A stretch of DNA of 64,000 bases from Lytechinus variegatus (Eukaryota; Echinodermata; Echinoidea; Temnopleuroida; Toxopneustidae). Of the stretch, positions 45,441 to 56,363 are shown piece after piece (within the stretch, counting starts at the first letter, position 1; each line of letters begins with the position of its first letter). The position numbers and the translations under genes were made by a program. The notes beneath the pieces were generated by a model that made no database searches, had not been told where the DNA came from, and was given only the letters and a program-made list of their open reading frames with translations. The stretch is from contig NC_054743.1 in NCBI RefSeq assembly GCF_018143015.1, forward strand, positions 45,418,922-45,482,921, written 5' to 3'.

Positions 45441-48155
45441 AGGTCCACAGCACGCTGTGTTGTAAATGAAACCTTCAATTGTTCCTCATTTGAATTTTTG
45501 GATCTAACCGTCCATCTTACCCCATCATCTCCTGTTAAACTGTGTTGCATTTACCGCCCACCCCAATCCTCCCGGCACAGTTTTTCGAGTGGTGATTTTC
45601 TTGAAGAGTTTCTCACTCTTCTGGAAAATGCTGCTGTGGATTCTCATCCTCCTATTCTTCTTAGTGACTTTAATATTCACGTGGATGATTCTTCAGACAA
45701 TTTTGCTAGATCTTTTCTTAATGGAGTGGAAGCCCTTGGATTCAAACAACACATCAACGGGCCTACACACAAGGCTGGTCATACACTCGACCTTGTCCTT
45801 AGTAGAAATTCCGAAGATATTATCTCCCAGCATAGCATTTTACCATCTCTGCCATCTGATCACTCTGCTATTTTATGTACTATTAATCTCAAAGGGCCCC
45901 AAAACCCCAAGAAGAAAGTGACTTTCAGGAAACTTTCTTACATTGACCCTACATCTTTTAGTCTGGATGTTAAAGATGTCTTAGATTCCTCTCAATTTCC
46001 CTCTTGCCCATCTGAGGCAGCTTCTCTGTCTAACGACTGTCTTGGTAAACTGATGGACAAGCATGCCCCTCTGCAGACTGTGACTGTTACAGTTAGACCA
46101 AAGGCTCCCTGGTTCTCTGCTGAAATTAGGGAGGCACGGCGACTGAGGCGACGCGCAGAACGTCGAATGATGAAGTCTGGCCTGCAGGTTGATAAGACAT
46201 TATATCGTCAAGAATGCGAAACTTACTACAATCTCATCACTGATGCCAAATCAAAATACTTTAGGTCTGAAATCGCTAACGCCGACTCCAAACAGCTATT
46301 CAGTATTGTACAGAAACTCTCCACCCCCTCTCAGTCCTCCATTTATCCTGAACACTCATCTGCTTCTGATCTCGCCAACAAATTCAGTGAATTCTTTAGC
46401 AAGAGGATCAGTGACATTGTGTCCTCTTTTGCACCTGACGTTCCTAGTGATCAACAACATCCTGTGTGCTCTTTGAATTGCAAACTGAGTGAGTTTACTC
46501 CAGTGACTGAAGTTCAACTTCGCCATCTCATCAAGTCATTACCACCGAAGTTCTGCAGTCTTGATCCTCTTCCAACGTGGTTGCTCAAAGACTGTATTGA
46601 TGAACTTCTTCCGCTTCTCATAAACATTATCAATTCATCACTCACAACAGGTGTTGTCCCTGAATCATTCAAATCATCACTAGTTCTTCCTCTGTTGAAA
46701 AAGCCCAACCTTGATCCGAATGACTTTGGCAATTATCGCCCTATTGCCAACCTGCCATTTGTTAGCAAGGTTTTGGAGAGAATCGTCGCATCCCAGCTCA
46801 TGTGCTATGTGGACAGTCATCATTTGCTTCCTGAGAAGCAGTCAGCATATCGCAACTTTCATTCAACAGAAACGGCTCTCTTGAAAGTACTCAACGATCT
46901 ACTGCTTACCGTCGACAAGGGTAACGAAGCTGCACTCCTTCTACTGGACTATTCTGCGGCGTTTGAAACTTTAGACCACTCAGTGTTGCTCCAGCGTCTT
47001 GCACATGACTACTCCATTACCGGAACGGCTCTAAATTGGATTGAGTCATACCTGCAAGATCGTACTCAGCGGGTGATTATCAATGGAACTTTCTCAGCAC
47101 CTTTCGCTTTGAGCTGCGGAGTCCCCCAAGGTTCTGTTGTGGGCCCTCTCCTATTTCTTCTGTACACTGGTCCTCTCGCAAAAATTATCACTAACCATCG
47201 GGGTGTGAGTTATGCCATGTATGCAGATGACACGCAAATCTACGTATCCATGGCATCCGACCAGAAGACATATGCTGTTAATCTACTGAGTGACTGCCTC
47301 AAGGACATCAAGGTCTGGTCAGCGAAGAACAGACTCCGTCTCAACGAAGCCAAATCAGAACTGGTACATCTATCTTCGCAATTTAGAGCTACGGAGCCTC
47401 TGCCAGACTTCAATATGGGAGAGGGCATACTTAAGATGTCTGACTCTGTCAAAGACCTTGGTGTCACTTTAGACAAGCACCTTACCCTCCAGCCACATAT
47501 CAGGAACATCTGCAAATCAGCATCATGGGGTTTATTTAGGATTGGTAAGGTCAGGCGACTACTCGACCAAGCCTCTACTGAAAAACTCATTCATGCCTTC
47601 GTCTCATCCCATCTAGACTACTGCAACTCCCTCTTTGCCGGCCTCCCAATTTCTTCCATCTCTCCCCTCCAGCGAATCCCAACACTGCAGCGAGAATGGT
47701 AACCTTGAGCAAGAAACACGAACACATCACCCCTATTCTCCGATCACTTCATTGGCTTCCGGTTCACTCTCGCATAACGTTCAAAATTCTACTCATTGTA
47801 TACAAAATTACCCATAATATGTCACCCAAATATCTCCAAGACCTTATTTCCCTTCGTTCTTCCTCCTCTGTCAGATCCTTAAGTTCATCATATTCCAATA
47901 ATTTAGTTCATGGCCCTCGCACTAAGACCCGGTATGGTGATCGTGCATTTTCTGTTATTGCTCCCACCCTATGGAATAAACTCCCAATTCATATGCAAAA
48001 TGCTCCCTCCGTAGAAAATTTCAAATCGTCTCTTAAAGCTCATCTTTTCTCGTAATTTTTTTTTCACCGATTGACTGTATACTATTATAATCTGCCAACC
48101 TGTGCGCTTTGAAACACCAGTATAAAGCGCCCTACAAATGTTATTATTATTATTA
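45441..48155 (+). mobile_element. L2/CR1-type LINE, 5' truncated
   Basis: It starts mid-endonuclease, runs through a reverse transcriptase and ends in a (TTA)n-type tail (ATGTTATTATTATTATTAT, about 48137-48155) after TATAAAGCGCCCTACAAATG, the 3' terminus typical of L2/CR1 relatives. It is inserted in the hAT-like element at a site seen empty at 7402. It is the innermost and hence youngest level of this nest. Confidence 0.85.
45498..48055 (+). pseudogene. L2-like ORF2: endonuclease remnant and reverse transcriptase
   Basis: The first frame (to 47702) has the end of an APE-type endonuclease (YRPP, LLSDFNIHVDD, GHTLDLVLSR, SDHSAI) and then RT: NYRPIANLPFVSKVLERIV, LLLDYSAAFETLDH (motif A), GVPQGSVVGPLLFLLYTGPL (motif B) and YAMYADDTQIYVS (catalytic YADD). 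The last ~120 codons are in another frame from 47696 (HITPILRSLHWLPVHSRI, YGDRAFSVIAPTLWNKLP), so a one-base shift near 47690 breaks it. Motif A has Glu where AAFD is usual, although the catalytic Asp of LLLDY is kept. RT primes on nicked target DNA. Dead by truncation and frameshift, but little decayed. Confidence 0.9.
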
Positions 48156-48531
48156 TATATCCAACAAAAAATTATTGCAAATCGAAGTGGGACTTCTTTT
48201 GATGTTTAGAACTGAAAACGGGACCATATTCACCTATTCAATCATGGAAAGTATGGGTTTTTGTTACAAAAATGATGCAGGCGCGAAGCGCGAGCTGAAA
48301 TTTTTTGATATTCCAATCTGAAAAGTGGACATTTTGAGCACGATTTTAGACAAAGAACGAGTTGTGTATCTCAATCTCGCTTGCTGATTTCTGTGTAACA
48401 TTACAATCCTATTTTATTTTTAGCACATGCGGAATTATTAGGGGGCAAAATGATAGGTTTGCCCCCCCCCCAATATTTTCATTGGTGGGGCGATCGCCCC
48501 CCCCCCCATAATCGACGCCTCTGGTACTGGG

Positions 48532-49195
48532 CATCAACTAAGGCCATCATAACTAGCGAATAAAAGCCCTTGTAGTTGTAAAAGATGGAGCCACTATCAG
48601 CGGGACATCGGATGGCAATATGTTTGCCGTCCAAGGCTCCAATGGTGTGAGGAGCGTTCCACCGATCTTCGAAGCCCTGTGCATCCGTTTTCCATTCTTG
48701 AGGACTGGTGGGGCACCTAACAAGCTCGTCTGAGAACTCCTCGATGATGGCACGGACTATGAGTAAAATTGTGTTATCGGCTACCCTGAAACTATACATG
48801 AGCGTTTTGTAACTGTCCCCAGTGGCCAAGTGTCTAAGGGTGACGGCTAGCTTTAGTGCAGGTGAAAGAGCTTCCCTGAAGAAGGTGTCCTGCTTCTCCA
48901 GTCTCCCATGGAGTCTTTGTTCTAACTCACTGAACATTGCAGGACTTATTCTCAAATAGTTTGCGAATGCTTCTTGGTCTTCAGCTTCTAGTTCCCTCAT
49001 CAGCTGGTTGAAATGGCCCTGCTCATTCCTCCTGCAGATCCAAGACCGAATCCAACAACTTCGAGGCCGGATACGACTTCGTCAGTGCAACTCAAGCAGC
49101 AATTCCCCTTGCGCATAATCGTCAGTGGTCTCTTCCTCTTCCAGCTGAAGCAAAAGCTTAATTTTTTGTATAGAAGAGCTTTGCAGAGAAGTCAT
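48532..49195 (-). pseudogene. Harbinger transposase, N-terminal half
   Basis: From ATG (49195-49193): MTSLQSSSIQKIKLLLQ, an acidic stretch, one in-frame TGA (in an Arg-rich block, where CGA would fit), then HFNQLMRELEAEDQEAFANY, RLEKQDTFFREALSPALKLA, TLRHLATGDSYKTL, and the first catalytic Asp in IGALDGKHIAIRCP, ending NYKGFYSLVMMALVDAQY at the hAT-like insertion. It is parallel in layout to the exon of Harbinger copy 1 (KKQDTNF). The other half is at 44555-45174. Confidence 0.85.
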
Positions 49196-49684
49196 AGTTC
49201 ACAAAGCGATGTTTGCCTGTAGATTCGTCAAAAGATTATGACTAGTACCACAAAATGATCATCACCGCTGCAATATACGACCACACGTGTACGCAGCAGA
49301 GCGAACTGTTACGCCGCGGAACGAGCAGCAGTCGAGATAAAGCGAGTGAATGAGCAGTGAGTCGAGGCGAGACGAGGTAGGGCGAGCGGCTAGCGAGCAA
49401 CAAACGAGTGGCTAACGAGATAAACACGCAACGTGGCGAGCAAACTTCGTATTGCATCGTACTGCTACGAGCAAAAGCGAGCTAGAGCGAGGTAAAACGC
49501 AACCTAAAGCGACCGTAAGCGGTCATTTTTCGAAAAATGTACGAGCTATAACGAGCTCCATACGCAACAGTGTGAGGGCTGCCGAAAGTTTTGATGCGTC
49601 GTGCTGCTTAAGGCTGCGTTTAGGCTGCGTTCGGCTATCGCAGCAATACGCAGCTAAAAACGCAGAGGTGTGAGCCGGGCTTAA

Positions 49685-50194
49685 GCGAAGTCAAGGTGCC
49701 ATGCCCGCACAGGGAGTCCCGAGTCCTAGCAACGAGACCCTAACCACCATGACGACAGAACAATCGGAGATCGCTCAATTCATTCGCTGTGCGAGAGATG
49801 AGTCCGAGGATAACAATAACCCAACGGACATGCGCACTCGTACATCGCGGGGTAAGATGCAATCACGTGATAAATCCACGACACTACCGAGAGCCGACTC
49901 ACCTAAAGAAGCAGTGAAATCACAATCGAAAATTACCAAATTCACTCTTCCAAAGTGCCACAATCACAACACAATATGGAACGACCAACCAGCAACGAGC
50001 ACGATGAATGTCATTCGTATGACGACTACTCGACAGCAGAGTCAGAAAACGACGACAATTCCGAAAGCTTGCAAGAATATTCTGAGCTTTCAGCAGAATC
50101 GCCTGAAATAACACCAGCAAACCGAGAAGCAAAAAATCAAGTGAACACAAGGCGAAAACAAAAAGCACAGAAAAGACAACCAAAAAAGAAATGA
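49685..50194 (+). pseudogene. Tx1-like LINE ORF1, C-terminal acidic/basic tail
   Basis: It resumes ORF1 after the Harbinger element. The first frame, from 49701, reads TEQSEIAQFIRCARDESED and KITKFTLPK. A second frame (49955-50194) reads HDECHSYDDYSTAESENDD, an acidic Ser-rich stretch, ending RRKQKAQKRQPKKK before TAA/ATG. A shift in frame lies near 49960, and another probably in the GACGC-repeat just before 43841. The low-complexity tail has no known domain. Assignment rests on position and on the frame continuing across the TAA duplication. Confidence 0.6.
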
Positions 50195-50495
50195 AATATG
50201 ATCATAAACCTAACACTACATTGGTAACTATGTTTAGTCAATCAATGGAGAATTGTGTTATGCAACTAAACAGTATTACAAATAATATATGGAAGCTGAA
50301 TGTAAAAACCTGCTTAAAAGGAAATCTGATGGAAATTTTGCTTATTGCTGTTAATATCTTTATACGTGTAATGTTAATGCCACAAGAATTACTGAATTAT
50401 AAGTATTCCGAGAAAAGGGCAAATGTATATTATAAACGACATTTCTTTGTTATTTGGCAAAAGACTTCAGTTGTTCTGGGAACAAGTAAAAGATA
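50195..50495 (+). pseudogene. possible LINE ORF2 remnant
   Basis: An open frame between the ORF1 end and the TA-flanked element. Its last part (YYKRHFFVIWQKTS) vaguely resembles the region before the RT fingers in Tx1/L1 proteins, and RT sequence resumes at 54129. No endonuclease motif is seen. Weak call. Confidence 0.3.
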
Positions 50496-51127
50496 TAGGG
50501 TGATTCCATACGTGTCCTACGGGACATTTAGAGAACATTTGACAGTTTTTGACAAGAAAAAACAAAAAATATTCCAGTAACTATAGGTGGTCATCAACTA
50601 CTACCAGAGTGTAAGAAAAACCAAGACTTAACATGACTTGAATTCACATTCTGTATAATACAGATTAAAAATAGTAATGTGTCGTACGGACGCAGAAAAA
50701 GTGGCTTTTTTAGAAACCTCAAGTTTGTACTCAAAAGTGAGTTGGGCAGATAAATTTCATAGAATCTGAACTCAATTTGACACTCAATTACCCAAGAACA
50801 AACACATTTATAAAAGAAAGCAAAATAAACATTCATGAATAAATCAAGCAAATTATAATTTTCGAGAACATTGTGGCGTACGGGACATTCAAAATGTGTC
50901 GTATGGGACATCTCTAAATTGAAGCCAAACTTTCTTACTTTATGCCACTTTGACTTCTTCAATCACATTATTTGGCTGATGGTAATGATAATCCTATCAA
51001 ACTAAGACATTCATTAGGTTAGAAACCGCTATGGTGAATAGGTGAATATTTCTGTCAGTATATCATAAACAAAATAATGTGTCGTACGGGACAATTGTGT
51101 GTCGTACAGGACACTTTTGTGTCGTAC

Positions 51128-51360
51128 GTATGGCAAGCCGTATTGATATATATTGTGATTTTGTGATATCACGAATTCGAATTACTGATATCACTAATTC
51201 GAATTACTAATATCACTAATTCGATTTAGTGATATCACTAAATCGATTTAGTGATATCACCAAATCGAATTAGTGAAATCACTAATTCCCATATGTTTTT
51301 TACACAAATCCCTTTTTTGATATCAAGAAATAGAATTTGTGATATCATTAAATCGAATTA
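51128..51360 (+). repeat. direct repeat, left copy, with GATATC satellite
   Basis: It begins ATGGCAAGCCGTATTGATAT and passes into alternating GTGATATCACTAATTCGAAT units. The same ~230 bp recurs at 53171-53400 with few differences. Satellite units continue to about 51540. Confidence 0.9.
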
Positions 51361-51569
51361 GTGATATCACTAAATCGAATTAGTGATATCACAAATTCGA
51401 ATTTGTGATATCACTAAATGAATTTGTGATATCAAAAATTCGAATTAGTGATATCACTAATTCGAATTATTGATATCACTAATTTGATTTAGTGATAATA
51501 TCACTAATTCGAATTAGTGATATCACAAAATGACAAAAGAAATTTAGCACTCATGATGTGAAAGATATC

Positions 51570-51832
51570 GCTTTGATTTCGAGCTTTACCTCAGTGCTAG
51601 AATTCACGTGGTATTTTGAGCTTTACTTTAGTGCTAGAATTCACGTGGTATTTTGAGCTTTACTTTAGTGCTAGAATTCACGTGGTATTTTGAGCTTTAC
51701 TTTAGTGCTAGAATTCACGTGGTATTTTGAGCTTTACTTTAGTGCTAGAATTCACGTGGTATTTTGAGCTTTACTTTAGTGCTAGAATTCACGTGGTATT
51801 TGAGCTTTACTTTAGTGCTCAAATTCAGCTAT
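51570..51832 (+). repeat. 37-bp tandem array, about 7 units
   Basis: Nearly identical units with GAGCTTTACTTTAGTGCTAG and AATTCACGTGGTATTTT; the first and last are diverged. The high identity of the central units suggests recent expansion. Confidence 0.95.
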
Positions 51833-51970
51833 GTTTCTATCGCTAGTTTAGCGTTTTAATTCACTTGGTATTTATTACATTGATGCAAAAAATAACCTGT
51901 GATCTAAACCTTTACATTAGTGCAATAATTCAGTTCTGATTTTTTTTTGGCACTTTATTCGTTTAAATCG

Positions 51971-52220
51971 ATTGGCAACATATCAAGAATGTAATTAAGG
52001 ATATGTTGCCAATTTCTATGTAATCATTCAGTATTCTCTTTTGACGTATGATATTTTGGGGTTTGTTTTTTTTATTACAAAAAAAAGAACAACTTATACT
52101 TTATTTGAATTTTTATGGTTGAAATTTAGTTTTGAGTGGCACATTAGACAAAAAAAATGAACGCTAATTGTGCAAAAATTGGCAACATATCAGTAATTCA
52201 TTTCGTGATATGTTGCCAAT
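51971..52220. repeat. two hairpins sharing one 14-bp stem
   Basis: ATTGGCAACATATC and its complement GATATGTTGCCAAT bound a hairpin at 51971-52013 and again at 52178-52220, with different loops. The four stem arms are identical while the loops differ, suggesting a conserved binding site or a repeat end. Confidence 0.85.
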
Positions 52221-52370
52221 TTGTTGTTTTTAAATATTATTATTATTTTTTCGACATCGCGTCTACTACACACTCTCGCTAAACTACACTCACGTTGCCA
52301 CAATCTTCATGTGCCAATCCATCATTAATTATCTCTTCATGTTTTATGGACAATTCCAAATTTGAGTAAT

Positions 52371-53252
52371 ATGGCGGCTAATGTCAATGATGATGTGGTA
52401 CCAGACAGCGTACTCTCAAGAATGAGTAGAACTCTGCGAGAAGTGGAAACACTGATTTTGAACGATGAACGTGTATTGGCGAAGGTAAAGTTCCCGGGGG
52501 GGGGGGCACTCGACCAAAAAAGTGGTGGGGGTGTGCCGCGGGCGAGACAAAAAACGGGGGCCTTGGAGCGGGCTTATTGTAAAAAGGAGGGTCCTTGGAA
52601 CGGGCTTCGGAACGACAAATGTTTGTGAAAACGGGGGTCCTTGGAACGGATCGCCAGCGTGTGAGCGCGTATGCATCCCTACGGAACGGTCATGCGTGCA
52701 TGATGCAGCTAGCGCGGCCTCCGCCGGGGAGCTCTGCGGCCGCTTTTCACCAAAATTGCAGCTCATTCAACGCGATCGGAGCGGCGTAACGAAAAATATG
52801 CGAAGCTTTGGAGCGGATTTCTCTCTTCTTTTTTCTCGATAAGAAGAAAATGCTATGCCTTGGAGCGGCTTTCTTTGTTCTTTTTCTCAACAAGGCAAAA
52901 ATGCTATGCCTTGGAACGGAAATTTGAGTGTAAAAATGGGGGTCCCCTCCGCGGCACATACCCACTATGCGTTATATACTGAGTGCCCCCCCCCCCCGGG
53001 GTAAAGTTGGACGCAGTGAAAGTAAACCTCGAAAGAGTAGCCGCTGGTCTCGCTGTCGAAATGCATGGTTATCTCAAAGAATGTGTTAACAAATTGTTGG
53101 ATATCTGCCAGCGCGAGGAAGGGGATGAACATGATGTTGATGATGACCATGAGGCAAGTAGTAACGGTAGTATGGCAAGCCGTATTGATATATATTGTGA
53201 TTTTGTGATATCACGAATTCGAATTACTGATATCACTAATTCGAATTACTGA
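52371..53252 (+). pseudogene. hypothetical small protein, split by a hAT-like insertion
   Basis: ATG at 52371 opens MAANVNDDVVPDSVLSRMSR, TLREVETLILNDERVLAKVK; after the 508-bp insertion and one GTAAAGTT the same frame reads LDAVKVNLERVAAGLAVEMH, GYLKECVNKLLDICQREEGD and an acidic HDVDDDHE stretch. From about 53171 it enters repeat sequence, so the true end is unclear. The amphipathic helices and the upstream TCATGTTTTATGGACAA...GAATATG leader look like a real first exon. I do not recognise the family. It may be a host gene fragment captured by the surrounding element. Confidence 0.4.
52493..53000. mobile_element. 508-bp hAT-like element
   Basis: Poly-G/poly-C ended: CCCGGGGGGGGGGGCACTC at the left and complement-type GAGTGCCCCC...CCGGG at the right, with the exact 8-bp duplication GTAAAGTT (52485-52492, 53001-53008). 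Inside, GGAGCGG / GGAACGG and CCTTGGA words recur every ~30-60 bp. No coding region. Confidence 0.9.
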
Positions 53253-53400
53253 TATCACTAATTCGATTTAGTGATATCACTAATTCGATTTAGTGATATC
53301 ACCAAATCGAATTAGTGATATCACTAATTCACATATGTTTTTCACACAAATCCCTTTTTTGATATCAAGAAATAGAATTTGTGATATCACTAATTCGAAA
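53171..53400 (+). repeat. direct repeat, right copy, with GATATC satellite
   Basis: Same sequence and orientation as 51128-51360. The pair brackets about 1.8 kb (tandem array, hairpins, hypothetical frame), as a duplication or recombination product would. Confidence 0.9.
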
Positions 53401-54128
53401 TGTTTAGAATCACCTATTTCATGTTCTATGGAGATAAGCAAAGTACTTTTTCAGTTCACTTTATGTTAAATCAATTAAATGAATTTAAATATGCCTACTA
53501 TTTATGGTTTCTGAATCCAAATCCTGCAATTAAATGCATTACGGGATGTCGTACGGGACATGTCCCGTACGACACAGCGTGTGTCTTACGGGGCAACTTT
53601 TAATAGGACAATAATTGAAAAGTGAAGGGCAGTAATTAGATCCTTATGGGATAAATCGATCACCCATGGGTCAAACAAAGAGAAACTGATTTTATGAAAT
53701 TGCATCATCAAAAATAAAACAGTAGGAAAAACTTTTGCATTGTCATGTGTCGTACGGGACATTGCCAAAAATAGGTTCGGAAAAATCACGGCTGCCCCTA
53801 TTATGGATCATGAAAATGTTATAGAATTTATTTGGAACCATCAATGATATATTATTATATTGACCTACAATATTTTCAATCTTCTCTTGCTTTGCAAATA
53901 ATTGTTTCAGGCGGAATTTGTACTTGACTATTCAATGAGCAAAATTATTGAAATTTTAAATTCCATTGTTCTCCCCCCAAAAAACTATATCTGTCTTCAC
54001 TTTTGGTTAAAACTCATAATTTTCATAAAATTTAGGTATCATAGTAAGATATTACACTACTTATGACTTATTGAAAGCATGTTGAAATTTATGATATTTT
54101 TGAAGTTCTAGTGTGGAATCGCCCTATA

Positions 54129-56363
54129 CTTGTAAAAGCATTGAACGACTGTTACAAAAATGGTTCAATGTCAAATACACAAAGAAAAGGTATAATCACT
54201 CTTATATTCAGAAAAAGGAGATATTAAATATTTAAGTAATTGGAGGCCAATTACCCTTCTAAACAATGACTACAAGATAATTGCAGCAGTTTTGGCTACA
54301 CGTCTGCAGAGAGTTATTAGTAACATAATCAATGAAAATCAAACTGGGTACATTAAAGGCCGTTTGGCCGCATGCAATGTTCGGCTCACTAAAGATGTTT
54401 ATCAGTATTTATCGAACTGCAATGCCACAGGCTCAATAATGCTTGTAGATTTTACTAAAGCATTCGATGTTCTTAATACTGATTTTCTTAATTTGTGCTT
54501 AAAAAGGTATAATTTCGGAAATTCATTCCGAAGTTGGATCAAAGTACTATACCATGATGTATCAAGTTCAGTTCTGGTAAACGGATGGATATCCGAAGGG
54601 TTTCCAGTAGAAAGGGGAATAAGACAAGGATGTCCCTTGTCTGCACTGTTATTTGTTTTATCAGTCGAATTTATGGCAAATAAGATTATGAATAGCCATG
54701 CAATCAAACCTATACAAATCGATAATTAGAATGTTAGATTAAATTTATTACAATATGCGGACGACACATTATTTTTCGTGCAAGATGAGTTGTCCTTAAA
54801 AGAAATTCTAAAGGAATTGAATACTTTTGGTAAACTTGCAGGCCCTAAACTCAATAAAGAGAAAACCGTAATGATGTGGATAGGTGACACCAGTAAACGC
54901 TGGAATATTAAACCTTACAATCTGCATTGGAGCGAAAAACCTGCAAAATATTTAGGGCACTTTATTAATTCAGACAATAATCTAGCGCTTAACACCGAAT
55001 GGGATAACAAACTAAATAAATTGGAGAAAACACTTTCTAGTTGGAAGAAAAGAAATTTAACTATATTCGGTAAAGTTACAGTACTGAAGTCACTGGCTCT
55101 CAGCCAAATGATTAATTCCACCATTGTAGACTGCATCCCTAAGATGTTTTTAAAAATACTAAATAAAATTGTGTATAACTTCATTTGGAATTCTGTTGTA
55201 GAAAAAGTGAAAAGAGATACTCTAGCAAATGATTACTCAGATGGGGGAATAAGAATGGTAAATATTCAAAGACAAGAATTTAGTTTTAGATTGAAATGGT
55301 TTGGCCGATTGTTCAATGAGAACCCAGGAATGTGGAAAGATATGACTCATTACTGGTTTGATCAACTGGGAAGTATCACTCTTTTATTGAATTGCAATTA
55401 TAATGACAATATCGTATCACATGTTAGAAAGAATCGTGTACCGCTATTTACGGACAAATTTTACAAGCCTGGTTGAGAATCAGGTCAAGTACTACTCTAA
55501 AGGAAATATATGCAACGGGAAGTAACAAGCTGAAACAAATTATTTGGTATAACGAAAATATTACATTCAACAAAAACACTCTATTTTTTAGAGGATGGCA
55601 TGAAAGTGGTCTAACCTTTCTAAAGCATGTAATTTGTGATGGAAATTTTCTCTCCACAGAAAACATTGCTTTAATGCTTAAAACTAGAAAAGAAAGATGT
55701 AATGTAATGTATGATTACTCTAAATTAAGGAAATCGATACCCAAAATCTGGAATATTTCGACTCCCTTTACTCAGCCAAAGCAATTAGCTCCACATTTAC
55801 AAATACCACGTTTGATCATTGGAGATAAAGAAAAACATATCAGTGAATGTAGCAGCAAATTCTTATATAAACTGCTTTGTCCCGATCACATACACACCAA
55901 TACTTGTAGTATTTTCTGGGAAAATAAGATAGGAACTTATTTCGATTGGGAAGTTATTTTTAAACGTAATCTTAATCAAGTTCAAGAGTGCAAGTTACGC
56001 GAATTTAATTTTAAACTTCTTTATAACCTATTACCTGTGAGAAGAAACCTACACAAATGGGGTTTAGTGAATGACAATCTATGTTTGCATTGTGGAACGG
56101 AGGAAGATATCCACCACGCTTTCATTTCTTGCGATTTGAATAAATAATTTTTTGAATATTTGAAAGAACTGACTAAAAAATTATTTCATAAAGATTTAGA
56201 AATAAATTACAAAATTCTATTTAAACATGAAGTAGACGAAAATTTGGTTTTACTTCTGACCATTGGACTTTGGTGCATTCACAAAGTCATTGTTTCAAGA
56301 AACATATCCGGAAAAAAAGAGAGACAATTTGAAATTTATATTCTTAAGAGAAATAGAAAGTAG
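54129..56363 (+). pseudogene. Tx1-like LINE ORF2: reverse transcriptase and C-terminal part
   Basis: Successive frames with RT motifs: LVKALNDCYKNGSMSNTQRK, GIITLIF, NWRPITLLNNDYKIIAAVLA, MLVDFTKAFDVLNTDF (motif A), RGIRQGCPLSALLFVLSVE (motif B), QYADDTLFFV (catalytic YADD, about 54753-54782), then LAGPKLNKEKTVMMWIG and a long C-terminal region ending in a Cys/His cluster, LCLHCGTEEDIHHAFISC. The frame is broken several times: near 54225, at a TAG at 54727-54729, by a shift near 55470, and at a TAA at about 56145. Motif choice (GIRQGCPLS, FxKAFD) is that of the L1/Tx1 group and unlike the L2-like LINE at 45498. Clearly dead and older than it. Confidence 0.85.

Larger units (their letters stand above)
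45175..48523. mobile_element. hAT-like element inside the Harbinger transposase
   Basis: Ends CAGGGGCGTCGATCC and complement of CAGAGGCGTCGATTA; exact 8-bp duplication GTACTGGG (45167-45174, 48524-48531). The outer 250 bp at the left and 365 bp at the right align with 6959-7773, so both are one family. An L2-like LINE (about 45441-48155) sits at a site that is empty in the other copy (near 7402). A short CA-rich microsatellite lies at 45250-45330. No transposase. Confidence 0.9.
43844..49681 (-). mobile_element. PIF/Harbinger DNA transposon, copy 2 (different family)
   Basis: Terminal repeats AGCCCGGCTCACACCT at 43844 and exact complement ending at 49681; TAA at 43841-43843 and 49682-49684. 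About 550 bp inside each end are crowded with GCTCG / CGAGC words, a probable transposase-binding array. Without the nested hAT-like element the length is about 2.48 kb, normal for the superfamily. It encodes a nearly complete transposase. A plus-strand frame from ATG at 44456 (MPKIRKSMTKASATRGLSP) might be a remnant of the second, Myb-like Harbinger gene; this is a weak guess. The ends differ from copy 1, so the two are separate families. Confidence 0.9.
50496..54126. mobile_element. 3.6-kb TA-flanked element of unknown family
   Basis: Terminal inverted repeats TAGGGTGATTCCA (50496) and complement of TAGGGCGATTCCA (54126), flanked by TA (50494-50495, 54127-54128). The interior holds at least nine copies of a dyad motif close to TGTCGTACGGGACA (about 50510, 50675, 50876, 50896, 51078, 51100, 51118, 53545, 53558, 53572, 53746). 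It also has GATATC/TTCGAA satellite blocks, a 37-bp tandem array, two hairpins and a small reading frame split by a hAT-like element. It is inserted within LINE ORF2 sequence. No transposase recognised. Confidence 0.65.
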
